Shown: one piece after another, positions 23,543-34,260 of the stretch
Layout: each line of letters opens with the position of its first letter
How positions within the stretch are numbered: the stretch's first letter is position 1
Assembly (NCBI GenBank): GCA_016927495.1
Contig: JAFGMP010000018.1
Coordinates: forward strand, 1-36,501
From: Candidatus Latescibacterota bacterium
GTDB lineage: Bacteria > Latescibacterota > Latescibacteria > Latescibacterales > Latescibacteraceae
Length of the DNA stretch: 36,501 nucleotides
Direction: 5' to 3'
The notes under the pieces: model-generated
What the model was told of the DNA's origin: nothing
Seen by the model: the letters and a program-made list of their open reading frames with translations, nothing else
Databases searched by the model: none
Translations under genes and position numbers: made by a program

Positions 23543-26500
23543 TTATATTTTCCCGAGCATTTCACTGACTTTTCGGGATAAGTCATTTAAAGTGAACGGC
23601 TTATGAATGAAGTATACCCCTTTTTCAAGTACGCCATGATGTACTATGACATCTGATGTATAACCGGACATAAACAACACTCTGATTCCCGGTCTCAATG
23701 CTTCTATTTTATCACGTAATTCCGCACCACTCAATCCCGGCATTACCACATCGGTAATCAACAGGTCAATGGAGATATCCTTCTTTTTACATAAAACCAG
23801 AGCTTTTTCAGGGTTTTCCGCAGCCAGAACTTTATAGCCGATCGATTTCAACATCGTTTTAGCCACTCGACGTACCATATCGTCGTCTTCCACCAGCAAA
23901 ATCGTACCTGTCCCGTAAACAATACTGATTTCATCGGATGTTTCGGCTAATTCGGCATCTTTTTCTAAGATTCCCGGGATGTATATTTTAAACGTTGTAC
24001 CTTGTCCCGGTTCACTATAAATGTTAATGAATCCGTTATTTTGTTTAATAATGCCATAAACGGTGGCCAAACCGAGACCGGTACCTTTTCCGACTTCTTT
24101 AGTTGTGAAAAATGGTTCAAAAATATACGACATGGTTTCTTTGTCCATACCAATTCCATCATCGCTTACTGTAAGAACAACATAATATCCGCATTTAAAT
24201 TCGGGGTGATCATGGCAATAGTCCTCATCAAGATGGATATTAGTAGTTTCAATTGTCAGTTTGCCACCGTTGGGCATTGCATCACGAGCGTTAACGGACA
24301 AATTAATAAGGATTTGTTCGATCTGAGAGGGATCAAACTTTATTTTCCAGAGTTCTTTGCCGGAAATGAACCGTAAATCAATATCTTCCCCAATTAACCT
24401 GGATAATGTCTTTCTTGTTGTATTGATCAGTGTGTTCAGATCCAGAACGGTGGGAGTTATTATCTGCTTTCTGGAAAAAGCGAGGAGTTGGCTGGTAATG
24501 TCTTTTGAGTGAATTGCCGCATTTTCTATTTCCAATACATCTTTCATCAGCGGATCCTCGGCCGATAAATGTAATTTTATCATTTCCGTATAGCCTATAA
24601 TCACACTGAGCATATTATTAAAATCATGAGCCACACCTCCGGCAAGACGGCCAATGGACTCCATTTTCTGAGCCTGAATAAGTTGGGATTCCAGCTTTTC
24701 TTTTTCCTCCTCAGCACATTTACGTTCAGTTATGTCGCGGACATATGCGATACGAGCTACATTTTCATCTATTTCAATGTGGTTTGAAGTTATCTCAACC
24801 GGAAACAAAGTACCATCTTTTCGACGATGTTTCGTTTCAAAGACTCGTTTTCCAATTTTTTTCACGTCTTCCCATTGAATTTGCCATTTTTCTTTAGGAA
24901 AATGAGGATCGATATCCCAGAGATATAATTGTAATAACTCATCTCGTGAGTAACCAAGTGAACGGCAAGCCTGTTCATTTACATAAGTGATACCACCTTC
25001 ACGCGTCATCCAAAATACTGCCTCCGAAGCTTTGTCGATTGATAGTTGAAAACGCTTGACCTTTTCTTCTGCTTCTTTACGTTTAGTTATATCCGTATGC
25101 GTTCCCAGCATTCGCAGAGGGTTGCCATCGGCATCCCAGGCAACGATTTTCCCTATAGAAAGAATCCATAACCAGCCGCCAGTTTTTGTTTTCTGTCGGA
25201 ACTCAACTTCATATTCAGGAATGTCACCCCGAATGTAAGCTTTAAAAACTTCCACAATATTGTCACGATCATTGGGATGCAGCGATTCAACCCAGCTATT
25301 GAATGTTAGCTTGAACTTCACCGGATCATAGCCCAGCATTGAGGCGTATTCGGGACTGACTTTCGTTTCACCGGTCTGGATATTTAAATCATAAAGCCCC
25401 TGATTAGCCGCCATAAGAGCAAGCCTGAGTCGTTCTTCGCTTTCCCGCAGGTCACGAAGGGTTAATAAACCGGTCAGCGCATCTGAAATCTGCCGTCCTA
25501 TCTCACAAAAAAGACTCTTTTCCTCCTGTGTCCACTCACGGAGATATGAACACTGATGTAATCCCAATATCCAGGGTCTGCCAGATTTTGGATACAAAGT
25601 AGTCAACAACTGAGATTGTATTTTAAACCGCTTTCTATCTTCCTCTGCAACAGGAAGTTGACCTTTGAGCCCGAATTCAACAGGTCCATCAGCTTCCAAT
25701 ACAATATGAATTATTTTTCTTATTTCCTTATTGAAAGGAATTTCGATTCCCATCGCCCTCGCTCCGGGATATTCCTCCACAGTGCGTTCCATGGGTACCT
25801 GCCATGACTGAGCATCAGGATCACAGGGATATAAAAGAAATGCACGGTCGCAGCTGAATATTGTTAAAAGAGCGTCGAGAGCGTCGCTCATCATCTGACT
25901 AAGTTCGGAAGTCCTCCGGGTAGCCTGGTCGATATGTTCCAGGCTTTCGAGGAACCGTATATGTGCTATACGCTCTTCTTCCGCTTTTTTCCGTTCGGTT
26001 ACGTCACGACAAAAAGCAACATGAAACTCGATATCGCCAATCCAGATGTGTTTTGAAAACACTTCAACAGGGAATTCTCTTCCATTTTTGCGGCGTTGTA
26101 TAGTCTGTATGTGCTGATGACCTAACTGTCCCTTTCGATAAGAAGTCCATTCCTCATCAAATCTGTCTTTTGGGAAATAAGGATCGATATCCCAGAGATA
26201 CAGGTGCATCAGTTCTTCCCGTGTATAACCAAGCGTTTGACAGGCCTGCTCGTTTACGTATGAAAACATACCTTCGGCATTGATGAATAATACCATGTCG
26301 GATGCTTTGTCTATTGAGAACTTGAACATCTGAAGCACTTCATCCGCATACTTGCGGTCAGTAATATCTTCGATGGCCAGAAGGATTAATGGAGAGCCAC
26401 CCGAATTTGTTTTCAAACAACTGCCATTTACGAGCATTGTTCGTTTGCCGAGATGTTCAAACTCATGTTCAATTTTATGGCCTTCAAATGAAGTATGTGA

Positions 26501-26746
26501 AGAAAGAATCCGGTCAATTTTATCCCGAAGCTTCGGAATATCCCATTGCCGGTCGTTGAGGTCGTACAGTAAACTTCCTACCGCATGCTCCGGTAACAGT
26601 TGAAACTCGCTGTAAAAAGCGTTACTGGCACTGATGACACGTAAATCGCTGTCCAGCACTACCAAAGGTTCCCGAATCGTATCGACAAAACCGGCAACTG
26701 ATAACAATTCTTTTTCCGGTGTTACTGTATCGTCTTTTTTATCCAT
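23543..26746 (-). CDS. Soluble hybrid histidine kinase (PAS-PAS-GAF-PAS-PAS-HisKA-HATPase-REC)
   Basis: Sensor kinase of 1067 aa with no membrane segment, so it senses cytoplasmic signals. Approximate domains: PAS 20-130, PAS 138-252, GAF 270-425, PAS 437-557, PAS 565-675, HisKA 690-765 with phospho-acceptor His707 in [17 protein letters not shown], HATPase 800-925 ([28 protein letters not shown]) and a receiver 946-1065 with Asp999 in [10 protein letters not shown] and Lys1049 in HKPFT. All key residues are present. PAS 2 and PAS 4 are close relatives (both carry [13 protein letters not shown] and LYLWDIDP), an internal duplication. The receiver has no output domain, and no response regulator or phosphotransfer gene is adjacent, so the target lies elsewhere. 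Confidence 0.95.
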   Translation of the reverse strand: MDKKDDTVTPEKELLSVAGFVDTIREPLVVLDSDLRVISASNAFYSEFQLLPEHAVGSLLYDLNDRQWDIPKLRDKIDRILSSHTSFEGHKIEHEFEHLGKRTMLVNGSCLKTNSGGSPLILLAIEDITDRKYADEVLQMFKFSIDKASDMVLFINAEGMFSYVNEQACQTLGYTREELMHLYLWDIDPYFPKDRFDEEWTSYRKGQLGHQHIQTIQRRKNGREFPVEVFSKHIWIGDIEFHVAFCRDVTERKKAEEERIAHIRFLESLEHIDQATRRTSELSQMMSDALDALLTIFSCDRAFLLYPCDPDAQSWQVPMERTVEEYPGARAMGIEIPFNKEIRKIIHIVLEADGPVEFGLKGQLPVAEEDRKRFKIQSQLLTTLYPKSGRPWILGLHQCSYLREWTQEEKSLFCEIGRQISDALTGLLTLRDLRESEERLRLALMAANQGLYDLNIQTGETKVSPEYASMLGYDPVKFKLTFNSWVESLHPNDRDNIVEVFKAYIRGDIPEYEVEFRQKTKTGGWLWILSIGKIVAWDADGNPLRMLGTHTDITKRKEAEEKVKRFQLSIDKASEAVFWMTREGGITYVNEQACRSLGYSRDELLQLYLWDIDPHFPKEKWQIQWEDVKKIGKRVFETKHRRKDGTLFPVEITSNHIEIDENVARIAYVRDITERKCAEEEKEKLESQLIQAQKMESIGRLAGGVAHDFNNMLSVIIGYTEMIKLHLSAEDPLMKDVLEIENAAIHSKDITSQLLAFSRKQIITPTVLDLNTLINTTRKTLSRLIGEDIDLRFISGKELWKIKFDPSQIEQILINLSVNARDAMPNGGKLTIETTNIHLDEDYCHDHPEFKCGYYVVLTVSDDGIGMDKETMSYIFEPFFTTKEVGKGTGLGLATVYGIIKQNNGFINIYSEPGQGTTFKIYIPGILEKDAELAETSDEISIVYGTGTILLVEDDDMVRRVAKTMLKSIGYKVLAAENPEKALVLCKKKDISIDLLITDVVMPGLSGAELRDKIEALRPGIRVLFMSGYTSDVIVHHGVLEKGVYFIHKPFTLNDLSRKVSEMLGKI

Positions 26747-26996
26747 TATATCAAAATACTCTTTGTTGTATATTTATTTATGAATTAAATTAATCAAAAT
26801 CAGAATTGATAAATATATATAACGCTTATGAACTAATCCGGAAACGAAATAAAGTGACGAATAAAACATAAATAAATTCAAACAGTGCTTATAGCAAGAA
26901 TTTTTTATGTTTCGGAAACATTATAAATGACTTTTTAAATAGGGTAAACTAAGCTGTTTTGCCGGTCAGATAATGTAAGTGAATCATGAGGTGAAA

Positions 26997-27383
26997 TTAC
27001 CAGATTCTTTTGACAGTATATGCATCGAATATACTATCTGAACTTAATATCGGTATATCTTTTTCGATAGACTGTGCAATTATAAGCCTGTCAAAAGGGT
27101 CACGATGGAAAAATGGTAACGTTTCAATCTTTATTACATCCTGCAAATCAATCATTAGTATTTCGATATTGCTACCTTTAATATATTTATCAATAAACTT
27201 ATCGAGAGGTTGGTCAATAAATATTTTTCCTAAGCTTATTTTTATAGCCATTTCCCATATACAAGCAAGACTGAAAAAGATTTCATTTTCAGAATTCAAA
27301 TATATTTGCTTTACAATATCACTAAGTTTTTTATCTTCTGTGATTATCCACAGTAATACATGCGTATCTATTAAATACTTCAT
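26997..27383 (-). CDS. PIN-domain ribonuclease toxin
   Basis: VapC-like toxin of 128 aa. Acidic positions are Asp6 in YLIDTHVLLW, Glu44 in CIWEMAIK, Asp95/Asp98 in FFHRDPFDRLIIAQ and Asp116 in LSSDSIFDAY. The THVLLW and HRDPFDRLIIAQ forms mark the subgroup usually paired with Phd/YefM-type antitoxins, which is what lies upstream here. Its ATG overlaps the antitoxin stop by 4 bp (ATGA). It differs strongly from the PIN toxin at 6283, so the two modules arrived separately. Confidence 0.9.
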   Translation of the reverse strand: MKYLIDTHVLLWIITEDKKLSDIVKQIYLNSENEIFFSLACIWEMAIKISLGKIFIDQPLDKFIDKYIKGSNIEILMIDLQDVIKIETLPFFHRDPFDRLIIAQSIEKDIPILSSDSIFDAYTVKRIW

Positions 27384-27607
27384 TGTATATAATCCACAAA
27401 GTCTTCAATCGGTGCATCGAAATCGCTCGATATTTTTATTTTCCCCTTGGCAGCACCTAAAATTCGTTTTGGTTTTGGTTTATTGATCGATATTATTTTT
27501 GCAATCGGTTTATTGCTTTTTGCAATAACTATTTCCTCACCATCAATGACTTTTTTGATCAATTTGGAAAAATGTGTTTTTGCTTCATGAATATTAACTT
27601 GCAACAT
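27380..27607 (-). CDS. Phd/YefM-family antitoxin
   Basis: Antitoxin of 75 aa opening MLQVNIHEAKTHFSKLIKKV then GEEIVIAKSNKPIAKI, the standard Phd/YefM DNA-binding domain (1-55). A disordered basic stretch (KPKPKRILGAAKGKIKI) and an acidic tail that would cover the toxin follow. GGAGG lies about 7 bp upstream of the ATG. It is translated just ahead of the PIN toxin with a 4-bp overlap and probably represses its own promoter. Confidence 0.9.
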   Translation of the reverse strand: MLQVNIHEAKTHFSKLIKKVIDGEEIVIAKSNKPIAKIISINKPKPKRILGAAKGKIKISSDFDAPIEDFVDYIQ

Positions 27608-27640
27608 TTATTACCTCCAAAGTTAGTCTACTATTTAGTC

Positions 27641-27669
27641 ATAATATAAATAATTATAGAAAAAGTCAA
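27641..27669 (-). promoter_or_regulatory. Sigma-70 promoter of the Phd/PIN module with possible operator
   Basis: On the - strand, TTGACT (27669-27664) and TATTAT (27646-27641) are separated by exactly 17 bp, giving a start near 27634. Two direct TTAGTC words on the + strand (27623-27628 and 27635-27640), 12 bp apart, flank the start site and could be the antitoxin operator. Confidence 0.6.
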
Positions 27670-27722
27670 TATTTATTGTGCTATTGATAGGTTGGTTGAC
27701 TGTTTTTTATAAACGAATATAT

Positions 27723-28430
27723 TCACCAGCTATCTCGTTTTCTCGCATAATACCGTCTCCTCATCTCCAGTATCGTCCATACGATTCCCACAACAAAGCC
27801 CGCAACATGGGTAATCCAGGCTACACCGCCATGCCCTGCGGAATCGGCTGAGGTTGCAACACTCGTCATACTTGCGCTGAGTTGCACAACGAACCAGAAT
27901 CCGAGCATAATAAATGCCGGCAAGGGGATTATCCTGATGAAAATAAACAGTATGACAAGGCAATAAATCCGCGAAAAAGGGAAACGAAGAAAATAAACTC
28001 CGAGAACACCGGCAATTGCACCCGATGCTCCGACAAGCGGTATGGTGCCTGAGGGAAATGCCGCAGCAAATGCAAGGGAAGCGAGTATACCTGCTGACAG
28101 GTAAAACAGAAGGAACCGTACGCGCCCGAAATCATCCTCTACGTTACGGCCAAACACCCAGAGGTATAGCATGTTTGCAGCAAGATGCAAAAAACCGCCG
28201 TGGGAAAACATACTGCTGATTACTGTCAGCGATGTAGGTATTCTCCCCGGGACATCGGCCCAGCCGGGATGAAAAATGTCGTATGGGATCATACCGTAGA
28301 GCATAACCGACCGTGTAACCGAACCCTCTCCCGTCATTTGCACGACAAAAACAACGGTATTGGCAATTATAAGAAGCAATGTTACAAACGGAAATCGCGA
28401 CAAGGGTCTGTCGCTGTAAAGAGGGAACAT
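27723..28430 (-). CDS. Rhomboid-family intramembrane serine protease
   Basis: Six-helix membrane protease of 235 aa. Catalytic Ser136 is in GASGAIAG and His208 in ITHVAGF, and the helix-2 motif HLAANM supplies His82 and Asn86. N-terminal PLYSDRPLSRFPFVTLLLI and WADVPGRIPTSLTVISSMFSHGG match the subgroup with an early loop. GGAGG is 11 bp upstream of the ATG. The gene begins 18 bp after the carbon-nitrogen hydrolase stop on the same strand, so the two are co-transcribed. The substrate is a membrane protein not identifiable here. Confidence 0.93.
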   Translation of the reverse strand: MFPLYSDRPLSRFPFVTLLLIIANTVVFVVQMTGEGSVTRSVMLYGMIPYDIFHPGWADVPGRIPTSLTVISSMFSHGGFLHLAANMLYLWVFGRNVEDDFGRVRFLLFYLSAGILASLAFAAAFPSGTIPLVGASGAIAGVLGVYFLRFPFSRIYCLVILFIFIRIIPLPAFIMLGFWFVVQLSASMTSVATSADSAGHGGVAWITHVAGFVVGIVWTILEMRRRYYARKRDSW

Positions 28431-28448
28431 ATCAGGTCGATCCTCCGG

Positions 28449-29252
28449 TTATGGTGAATCGGTAATTGCACCGTAAAATTCGGTTCTGCGACATTCAAAC
28501 AGATCGTTGAATCTATTGATATGTTTGTCGCTGGCAACCGTCGGATCGATATCGACCACTGCTATATGGTCGCCTTCTCCGGGTGCACTGGCAAGTACCG
28601 AACCATCGGGCGCTGTTATCTGGCTTGCTCCTGTGAAGGTGAAGGATCTGTCGCCAAAAGATTCTGTGCCGTAACGATTGGCCGTTATTGCAAAGACTCT
28701 GTTTTCGAGGCATCTGATTACCATGGCACGCTGTCCCCACGGGAGAATGAAATTCACGGGATGACAGATTATCTGAGCGCCCTGTAAAGCCAGAACACGG
28801 ATCGATTCCGGGAAAAACCAGTCGAAACAGACTATTATGCCCAATTTTACTCCATTGAAATCATACACCTGAAAGGGAATATCACCCGGCTTAAAAAAAA
28901 GGTTTTCGGCACCGAACAGATGATTTTTACGGTATAGTTCACGGCTGCCGTCTGGCCTGAGCAGCGCCGCCGAATTGAAAATGCTGTCTCCTGAAGATTC
29001 GGCAAATCCCACAACAAGCCCGCAGGACTTTTCACGAGCTAATTTCTGCAGTGAATCGAGGGTCGGTGATGAATCGAACGGTTCGGCCATACCGGCTAAT
29101 TCTTCCTTTGCCGAAAACGTGTATCCGGTGTTAGCGAGTTCCGGAAGAATAAGCAGTTCCGCATCAGCTTTTTTTATGAGATGTTTCATTGTTCCAAGAT
29201 TTGCTTCGATATTCTTTAATTCAGGTTTAAATTGGATATAACCCGCTTTCAT
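28449..29252 (-). CDS. Carbon-nitrogen hydrolase (nitrilase superfamily), cytoplasmic
   Basis: Amidase-fold enzyme of 267 aa with Glu38 in LILPELANTGYTF, Lys109 in LYRKNHLFG, Glu116 just after, and Cys142 in IIVCFDWFFPES. There is no signal peptide, in contrast to the exported member at 13623. Length is normal for omega-amidase, N-carbamoylputrescine amidase and related branches; the exact branch is not assignable. AAGGA precedes the ATG. It shares a transcript with the rhomboid protease gene, an association that may be only operonic convenience. Confidence 0.9.
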   Translation of the reverse strand: MKAGYIQFKPELKNIEANLGTMKHLIKKADAELLILPELANTGYTFSAKEELAGMAEPFDSSPTLDSLQKLAREKSCGLVVGFAESSGDSIFNSAALLRPDGSRELYRKNHLFGAENLFFKPGDIPFQVYDFNGVKLGIIVCFDWFFPESIRVLALQGAQIICHPVNFILPWGQRAMVIRCLENRVFAITANRYGTESFGDRSFTFTGASQITAPDGSVLASAPGEGDHIAVVDIDPTVASDKHINRFNDLFECRRTEFYGAITDSP

Positions 29253-29370
29253 AATAAAATCCTTCGCGATGCAATTATGTTAAAATAATAGCTGACAGTT
29301 CATTATAACAAAAATTCATAACTATTCCAAAATAATCGTATAATTCTAACCACATCACAATACCGACGAT

Positions 29371-29402
29371 AAAAAAGGCGAGTTATGATAAAAACCCGCC
29401 TT
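29371..29402 (-). terminator. Intrinsic terminator of the transketolase-ferredoxin operon
   Basis: Read on the - strand, AAGGCGGGTT (29402-29393) pairs with AACTCGCCTT (29384-29375), with one G-U pair, around an 8-nt loop. The transcript then runs into a U-rich tail (A-run 29371-29376 on +). It begins 26 bp beyond the ferredoxin stop codon. Confidence 0.85.
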
Positions 29403-29427
29403 ATAACATCATGTTACCCAATTCATA

Positions 29428-29613
29428 TCACTTATGGGAAATTGCCTCCACAGGGCAACCTTCTTCAGCACTGAGTGCACAGTCTTCATATTCCGGAGGA
29501 ACGGGGTCAGCGATAACCTCGGCACAATCCTCCCCCATTTCAAATACATCGGGACATTCATCCACACAAAGCCCACAGGCTGTACACAGTGTCGGGTCGA
29601 CAGATACTCTCAT
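29428..29613 (-). CDS. Single-cluster [4Fe-4S] ferredoxin
   Basis: Electron carrier of 61 aa. The start ATG 29613 has AAGGAG upstream; a longer frame to 29649 has no such site. Cluster ligands are Cys10, Cys13 and Cys16 in CTACGLCVDECP, and Cys53 in GCPVEA. Cys20 and Cys45 are placed where one-cluster ferredoxins of the Thermotoga/Desulfovibrio type carry a disulfide. The acidic mid-section (EMGEDCAEVIADPVPPEYED) fits partner docking. It is the last gene after the split transketolase (50-bp gap), with a terminator behind it. The redox partner is not nearby. Confidence 0.92.
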   Translation of the reverse strand: MRVSVDPTLCTACGLCVDECPDVFEMGEDCAEVIADPVPPEYEDCALSAEEGCPVEAISHK

Positions 29614-29663
29614 CGTATTCTCCTTGCAACGCGGTGAATTGTGAAACATAAATTTCGTTACAA

Positions 29664-30593
29664 TTACTTATCAAATATTTCTTTTACAACTGACACAATT
29701 CCTTCGGCATCCAAACGATATTTCTTGTAAAGATCCTGATACGTGCCTGACTCTCCAAATGCATCTTTCAGACCGTGACGGTTAAGCTTACCCGCACCTG
29801 ATTCGGCCAGAACTTCGGCCACAGCGCTTCCCAGCCCGCCGATAGTGTTATGATCCTCAACCGTAATGACGTGACCTGTTAATTTTGCATATTTATTGAT
29901 TGCTTCGACATCGATGGGTTTTATCGTATGAATATTTACCACACCGGCAGAAATCCCTTGTTTTTTTAGTAACCCGGCAGCATCAACCGCATGATATACC
30001 GGCCCTCCCGTTGCCATAATAGTAATATCCGAACCCGGTACAAGTTCGACTGCTTTGCCTATCTTGAAAGTATAGTCCGGCCCATTTACGTCTTTTACAT
30101 TCTGACGGGTCAGCCGAATATAGCTCGGAACATCGTTTTCCGCCATCCAGGTAACCGCCTGACGAGTTTCGATATCGTCCGCAGGTTGAATTACCGTCAT
30201 ATGGGGAAGCCCACGCATCAGGCCTAAATCTTCGAGACCCATTTGGGAGTTACCGTCCTCTCCGATTCCGATACCGGCGTGAGTGCCCACGATACGGACC
30301 GGAGCTTCCGAGTAAGCGACCGATATTCTGATGGTATCATAACGCCCGGTAACAAAACAGGCGAATGAGCAGATAAACGGTTTTTTTCCTGCCAGTGCAA
30401 GGCCCGATCCAACTCCTATCATATTAGCCTCGGAAATGCCCATTTCAAAAAAACGGCCGGGATATTTGTCGGCAAACATCTTCGACATGGTAGATTTTGA
30501 AAGGTCGGCGTCGAGAACAACTATGTTCTCGTCTTTGCCGCCAAGCTCAAGGAGAACCTGGCCGAATGATTTTCTCGTAGCTGTCGTTGCCAT
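29664..30593 (-). CDS. Transketolase, C-terminal subunit
   Basis: Second half of a split transketolase, 309 aa: pyrimidine-binding and C-terminal domains. FFEMGISEANMIGVGSGLAL contains the catalytic glutamate that activates thiamine diphosphate, GTHAGIGIGEDGNSQMGLEDLGLMR is the conserved substrate loop, and the C-terminal domain has TVEDHNTIGGLGSAVAEVL. It begins 21 bp after the N-terminal subunit. GAGGAGAT precedes the ATG. Together they transfer two-carbon units in the non-oxidative pentose phosphate pathway. The split form is common in archaea and many bacteria. Confidence 0.93.
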   Translation of the reverse strand: MATTATRKSFGQVLLELGGKDENIVVLDADLSKSTMSKMFADKYPGRFFEMGISEANMIGVGSGLALAGKKPFICSFACFVTGRYDTIRISVAYSEAPVRIVGTHAGIGIGEDGNSQMGLEDLGLMRGLPHMTVIQPADDIETRQAVTWMAENDVPSYIRLTRQNVKDVNGPDYTFKIGKAVELVPGSDITIMATGGPVYHAVDAAGLLKKQGISAGVVNIHTIKPIDVEAINKYAKLTGHVITVEDHNTIGGLGSAVAEVLAESGAGKLNRHGLKDAFGESGTYQDLYKKYRLDAEGIVSVVKEIFDK

Positions 30594-30614
30594 TATACTA
30601 AATCTCCTCTATAT

Positions 30615-31439
30615 TTAAGCGCCCAGTTCTTTAAGCGCCTGTTCAGCTTCTTCCTTGTTCGGGGCTACCCCGTGCCAGTCAATAAGACCTTCCATAAAGG
30701 AAACGCCTTTACCCTTAACCGTATCGGCTAATATAAACGTCGGTTTACCTTTTATCGAAGCAGCTTCTTCAAATGCCCGGATTAACTCATCTATATCATG
30801 GCCGTCAACTTTAATCACATGCCATCCGAATGCTTTCCATTTATCGGCAATCGGTTCCAAAGGCATGACATCTTTCACAAATCCGTCAATCTGTCCTTTA
30901 TTATAATCCAGAATACATACGAGATTGTCAAGTTTGAATTTCGGTGCGGAAAGCGCGGCCTCCCAAATCTGGCCCTCCTGGCTTTCACCGTCACCGATCA
31001 CACAGTACACCCTGTATGCATCGTTATCCAGTTTGGAAGCAAGTGCATAACCGATTGCTATGCTCAGACCCTGACCTAAGGAACCGGTAGATGCTTCAAG
31101 GCCGGGGAGCCTGACACGGTCGGGGTGTCCCTGGAACCGGGAATTGACCGTCCTGAGCGAGAGCAGGTCTTCACGGGGCCAGTAGTCGAGGTTTGCCATA
31201 ACAGCATATAATCCGGGGATACCATGCCCCTTTGAAAGTACAAATCGGTCACGGTCTTTCATATTGATATTATCATTATCATGTTTCATTACATGGCCAT
31301 ACAAAGCAACAAGTATTTCTATTTCGGAAAGTGAGCCGCCGGGATGGCCACTTTTTGCCGCCTCGAGCATCTTGATAACATCTATCCTCGATTGACGGGC
31401 CAGTTCCCTGAGGTACTCGATATCATAGCACTGAGCCAC
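30615..31439 (-). CDS. Transketolase, N-terminal subunit
   Basis: First half of the split transketolase, 274 aa, binding the diphosphate end of thiamine diphosphate. Landmarks: AKSGHPGGSLSEIEILVALY, SKGHGIPGLYAVM, FQGHPDRVRLPGLEASTGSLGQGL and the metal motif GDGESQEGQIWEAALSA ending in DYNKGQ. The start codon is GTG 31439, preceded by AAAGGAGGC, a strong ribosome site. It heads the operon with the C-terminal subunit and ferredoxin. A 790-bp upstream region separates it from the divergent purine permease gene. Confidence 0.93.
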   Translation of the reverse strand: MAQCYDIEYLRELARQSRIDVIKMLEAAKSGHPGGSLSEIEILVALYGHVMKHDNDNINMKDRDRFVLSKGHGIPGLYAVMANLDYWPREDLLSLRTVNSRFQGHPDRVRLPGLEASTGSLGQGLSIAIGYALASKLDNDAYRVYCVIGDGESQEGQIWEAALSAPKFKLDNLVCILDYNKGQIDGFVKDVMPLEPIADKWKAFGWHVIKVDGHDIDELIRAFEEAASIKGKPTFILADTVKGKGVSFMEGLIDWHGVAPNKEEAEQALKELGA

Positions 31440-32230
31440 GATTTGCCTCCTTTAAATAATAAACGTTAGATATACATTATCCGATTTTCCTGAATATACA
31501 AAAAGTAATACTGAAATAAAATTAAAAAATAATTCTAAATACGTTTGAAATGTCATTATGTCGCCATAAATCCGAATATAATTAAGTTGCCGCAACTCTC
31601 CGAAAGACATCATTTTGAAACGTTGAAAGCATGTTGAAACCTCAGTTGTAAGACAACTCTGATTTAATATCAGGTGCATTAAATAAATTCAAAGGTTTAG
31701 TGCAAATCAAAAAAAATTCATGTTATATTATCTAAACGGCGACACAACTCCAATACGTCATAAACATATAAATAAACAGGGATTCCGGCCTGATGTCTTC
31801 ATAAAAAAGACCGCTTTAACAAGAACTGTTTTTCAGGAATATCGGTAGTGGCATTATTCAAATTTATAAAAAAACCTTATGGGACGGTTAAGTTACGGCA
31901 TATGTGGAAAAGTCAGATTTGTTATATATGCAAAAAATATGGTTATTATTAAACATGTAACAATATAAAGCGACAATATGTGACGTTATAATTTCGTTAT
32001 ATTTATAGTGTAAAATAAAATATCAATCCTGCATAATGAGTTAATAAAAATGAGTTGATCTTTTTTCGCTCATTGATTTTCTTGATGAATCACCCGTATC
32101 ATAATTAGTATCAGGAATATATGTAAAACTATATTTGTTTTAAGATTCAGCAGGCAAATAAAAAATCGATATATTTGTTCTATCATACCATTCATGTAAA
32201 ATAATTTTGTATATAAACAGGAGATATACA
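31440..32230. other. Long AT-rich divergent intergenic region
   Basis: A 790-bp stretch between the split transketolase and the permease with no convincing gene on either strand. It holds small hairpins such as AGTTGT-AAG-ACAACT (31644-31658) and a cluster of GTTGAAA words near 31615-31640. No tRNA, purine riboswitch core or CRISPR repeat was found. A weak promoter for the permease is listed separately. A decayed gene or small RNA cannot be excluded. Confidence 0.5.
32175..32202 (+). promoter_or_regulatory. Possible promoter of the purine permease gene
   Basis: TTGTTC (32175-32180) and TAAAAT (32197-32202) are 16 bp apart. The start near 32209 would give a short leader of about 22 nt that still contains the AGGAGA ribosome site. 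Both boxes are imperfect in a very AT-rich region, so this is tentative. Confidence 0.3.
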
Positions 32231-33906
<1,676 letters not shown>

Positions 33907-34056
33907 TTACCCTATTGAAAAGCCCCGAGTGAACAAGGCTTTTCCGGAAAAGAAGCGCAGCATGTCTGAACCGCCTAAGCCATGGCTTAGGCGGTGAGTT
34001 CTGCGGTTCCCGGAAAAACGAAGTAAACGAGGACTCAGGCTTTTCATGAAGGCGCG
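33907..34056. repeat. Dispersed repeat with a 26-bp perfect palindrome
   Basis: Bases 33970-33995 are a perfect palindrome with half-site ACCGCCTAAGCCA. The flanks are partly complementary: CCGGAAAAGAAGCGCAG on the left and the reverse of TTCTGCGGTTCCCGG on the right. The whole block resembles intergenic repeats seen in many environmental bacterial genomes. It is non-coding; a 73-codon frame across it is not believed. Confidence 0.7.
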
Positions 34057-34063
34057 CTTTCTT

Positions 34064-34103
34064 TTATTACTTTTCTTTGCAGCGAAACAAAGAAAAGTAA
34101 TAA
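34064..34103. repeat. Perfect 16-bp stem-loop repeat
   Basis: TTATTACTTTTCTTTG (34064-34079) and its exact complement (34088-34103) flank the 8-nt loop CAGCGAAA. The A/T-rich ends mean a transcript from either side would meet a stem; a T-run is lacking, so a terminator role is unproven. It is of the TTACTTTT...AAAAGTAA repeat type common in intergenic DNA. Confidence 0.75.
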
Positions 34104-34133
34104 GGTAAGTGATGAAACAACACCACATTTGCT

Positions 34134-34215
34134 GCCTGCGGGGGCAGACACGCGGGTTTGCCCGTTATTTATATCCAATGAGATTGCTTCGTCATTCTAT
34201 TCTTCGCAATGATAA
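34134..34215. repeat. Partial island-type hairpin followed by a TTGCTTCGTC-type repeat
   Basis: GGGCAGAC (34142-34149) pairs with GTTTGCCC (34156-34163), one G-U pair, and is a single diverged arm of the double hairpin found three times at 4.9-6.9 kb. Directly after it, GAGATTGCTTCGTCATTCTA then TTCTTCGCAATGATA (about 34180-34214) is another widespread intergenic repeat type. With the two blocks to the left this explains the whole 33892-34260 gap. Confidence 0.6.
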
Positions 34216-34260
34216 TCAAATCGAAAAAAAAATCTTAATAGAAGCATTCCGTACAATTTT

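Noticed and set aside
31452-31679. Open frame of 75 codons upstream of the transketolase operon
   Set aside because: AT-rich chance frame over the likely promoter region; it does not resemble a protein family.
31980-32230. Purine riboswitch before the permease
   Set aside because: The conserved purine-aptamer core and its three-helix pairing could not be found; only AT-rich sequence is present.
33907-34128. Open frame of 73 codons on -
   Set aside because: It is made of the palindrome and stem-loop repeats, with no ribosome site or family likeness.
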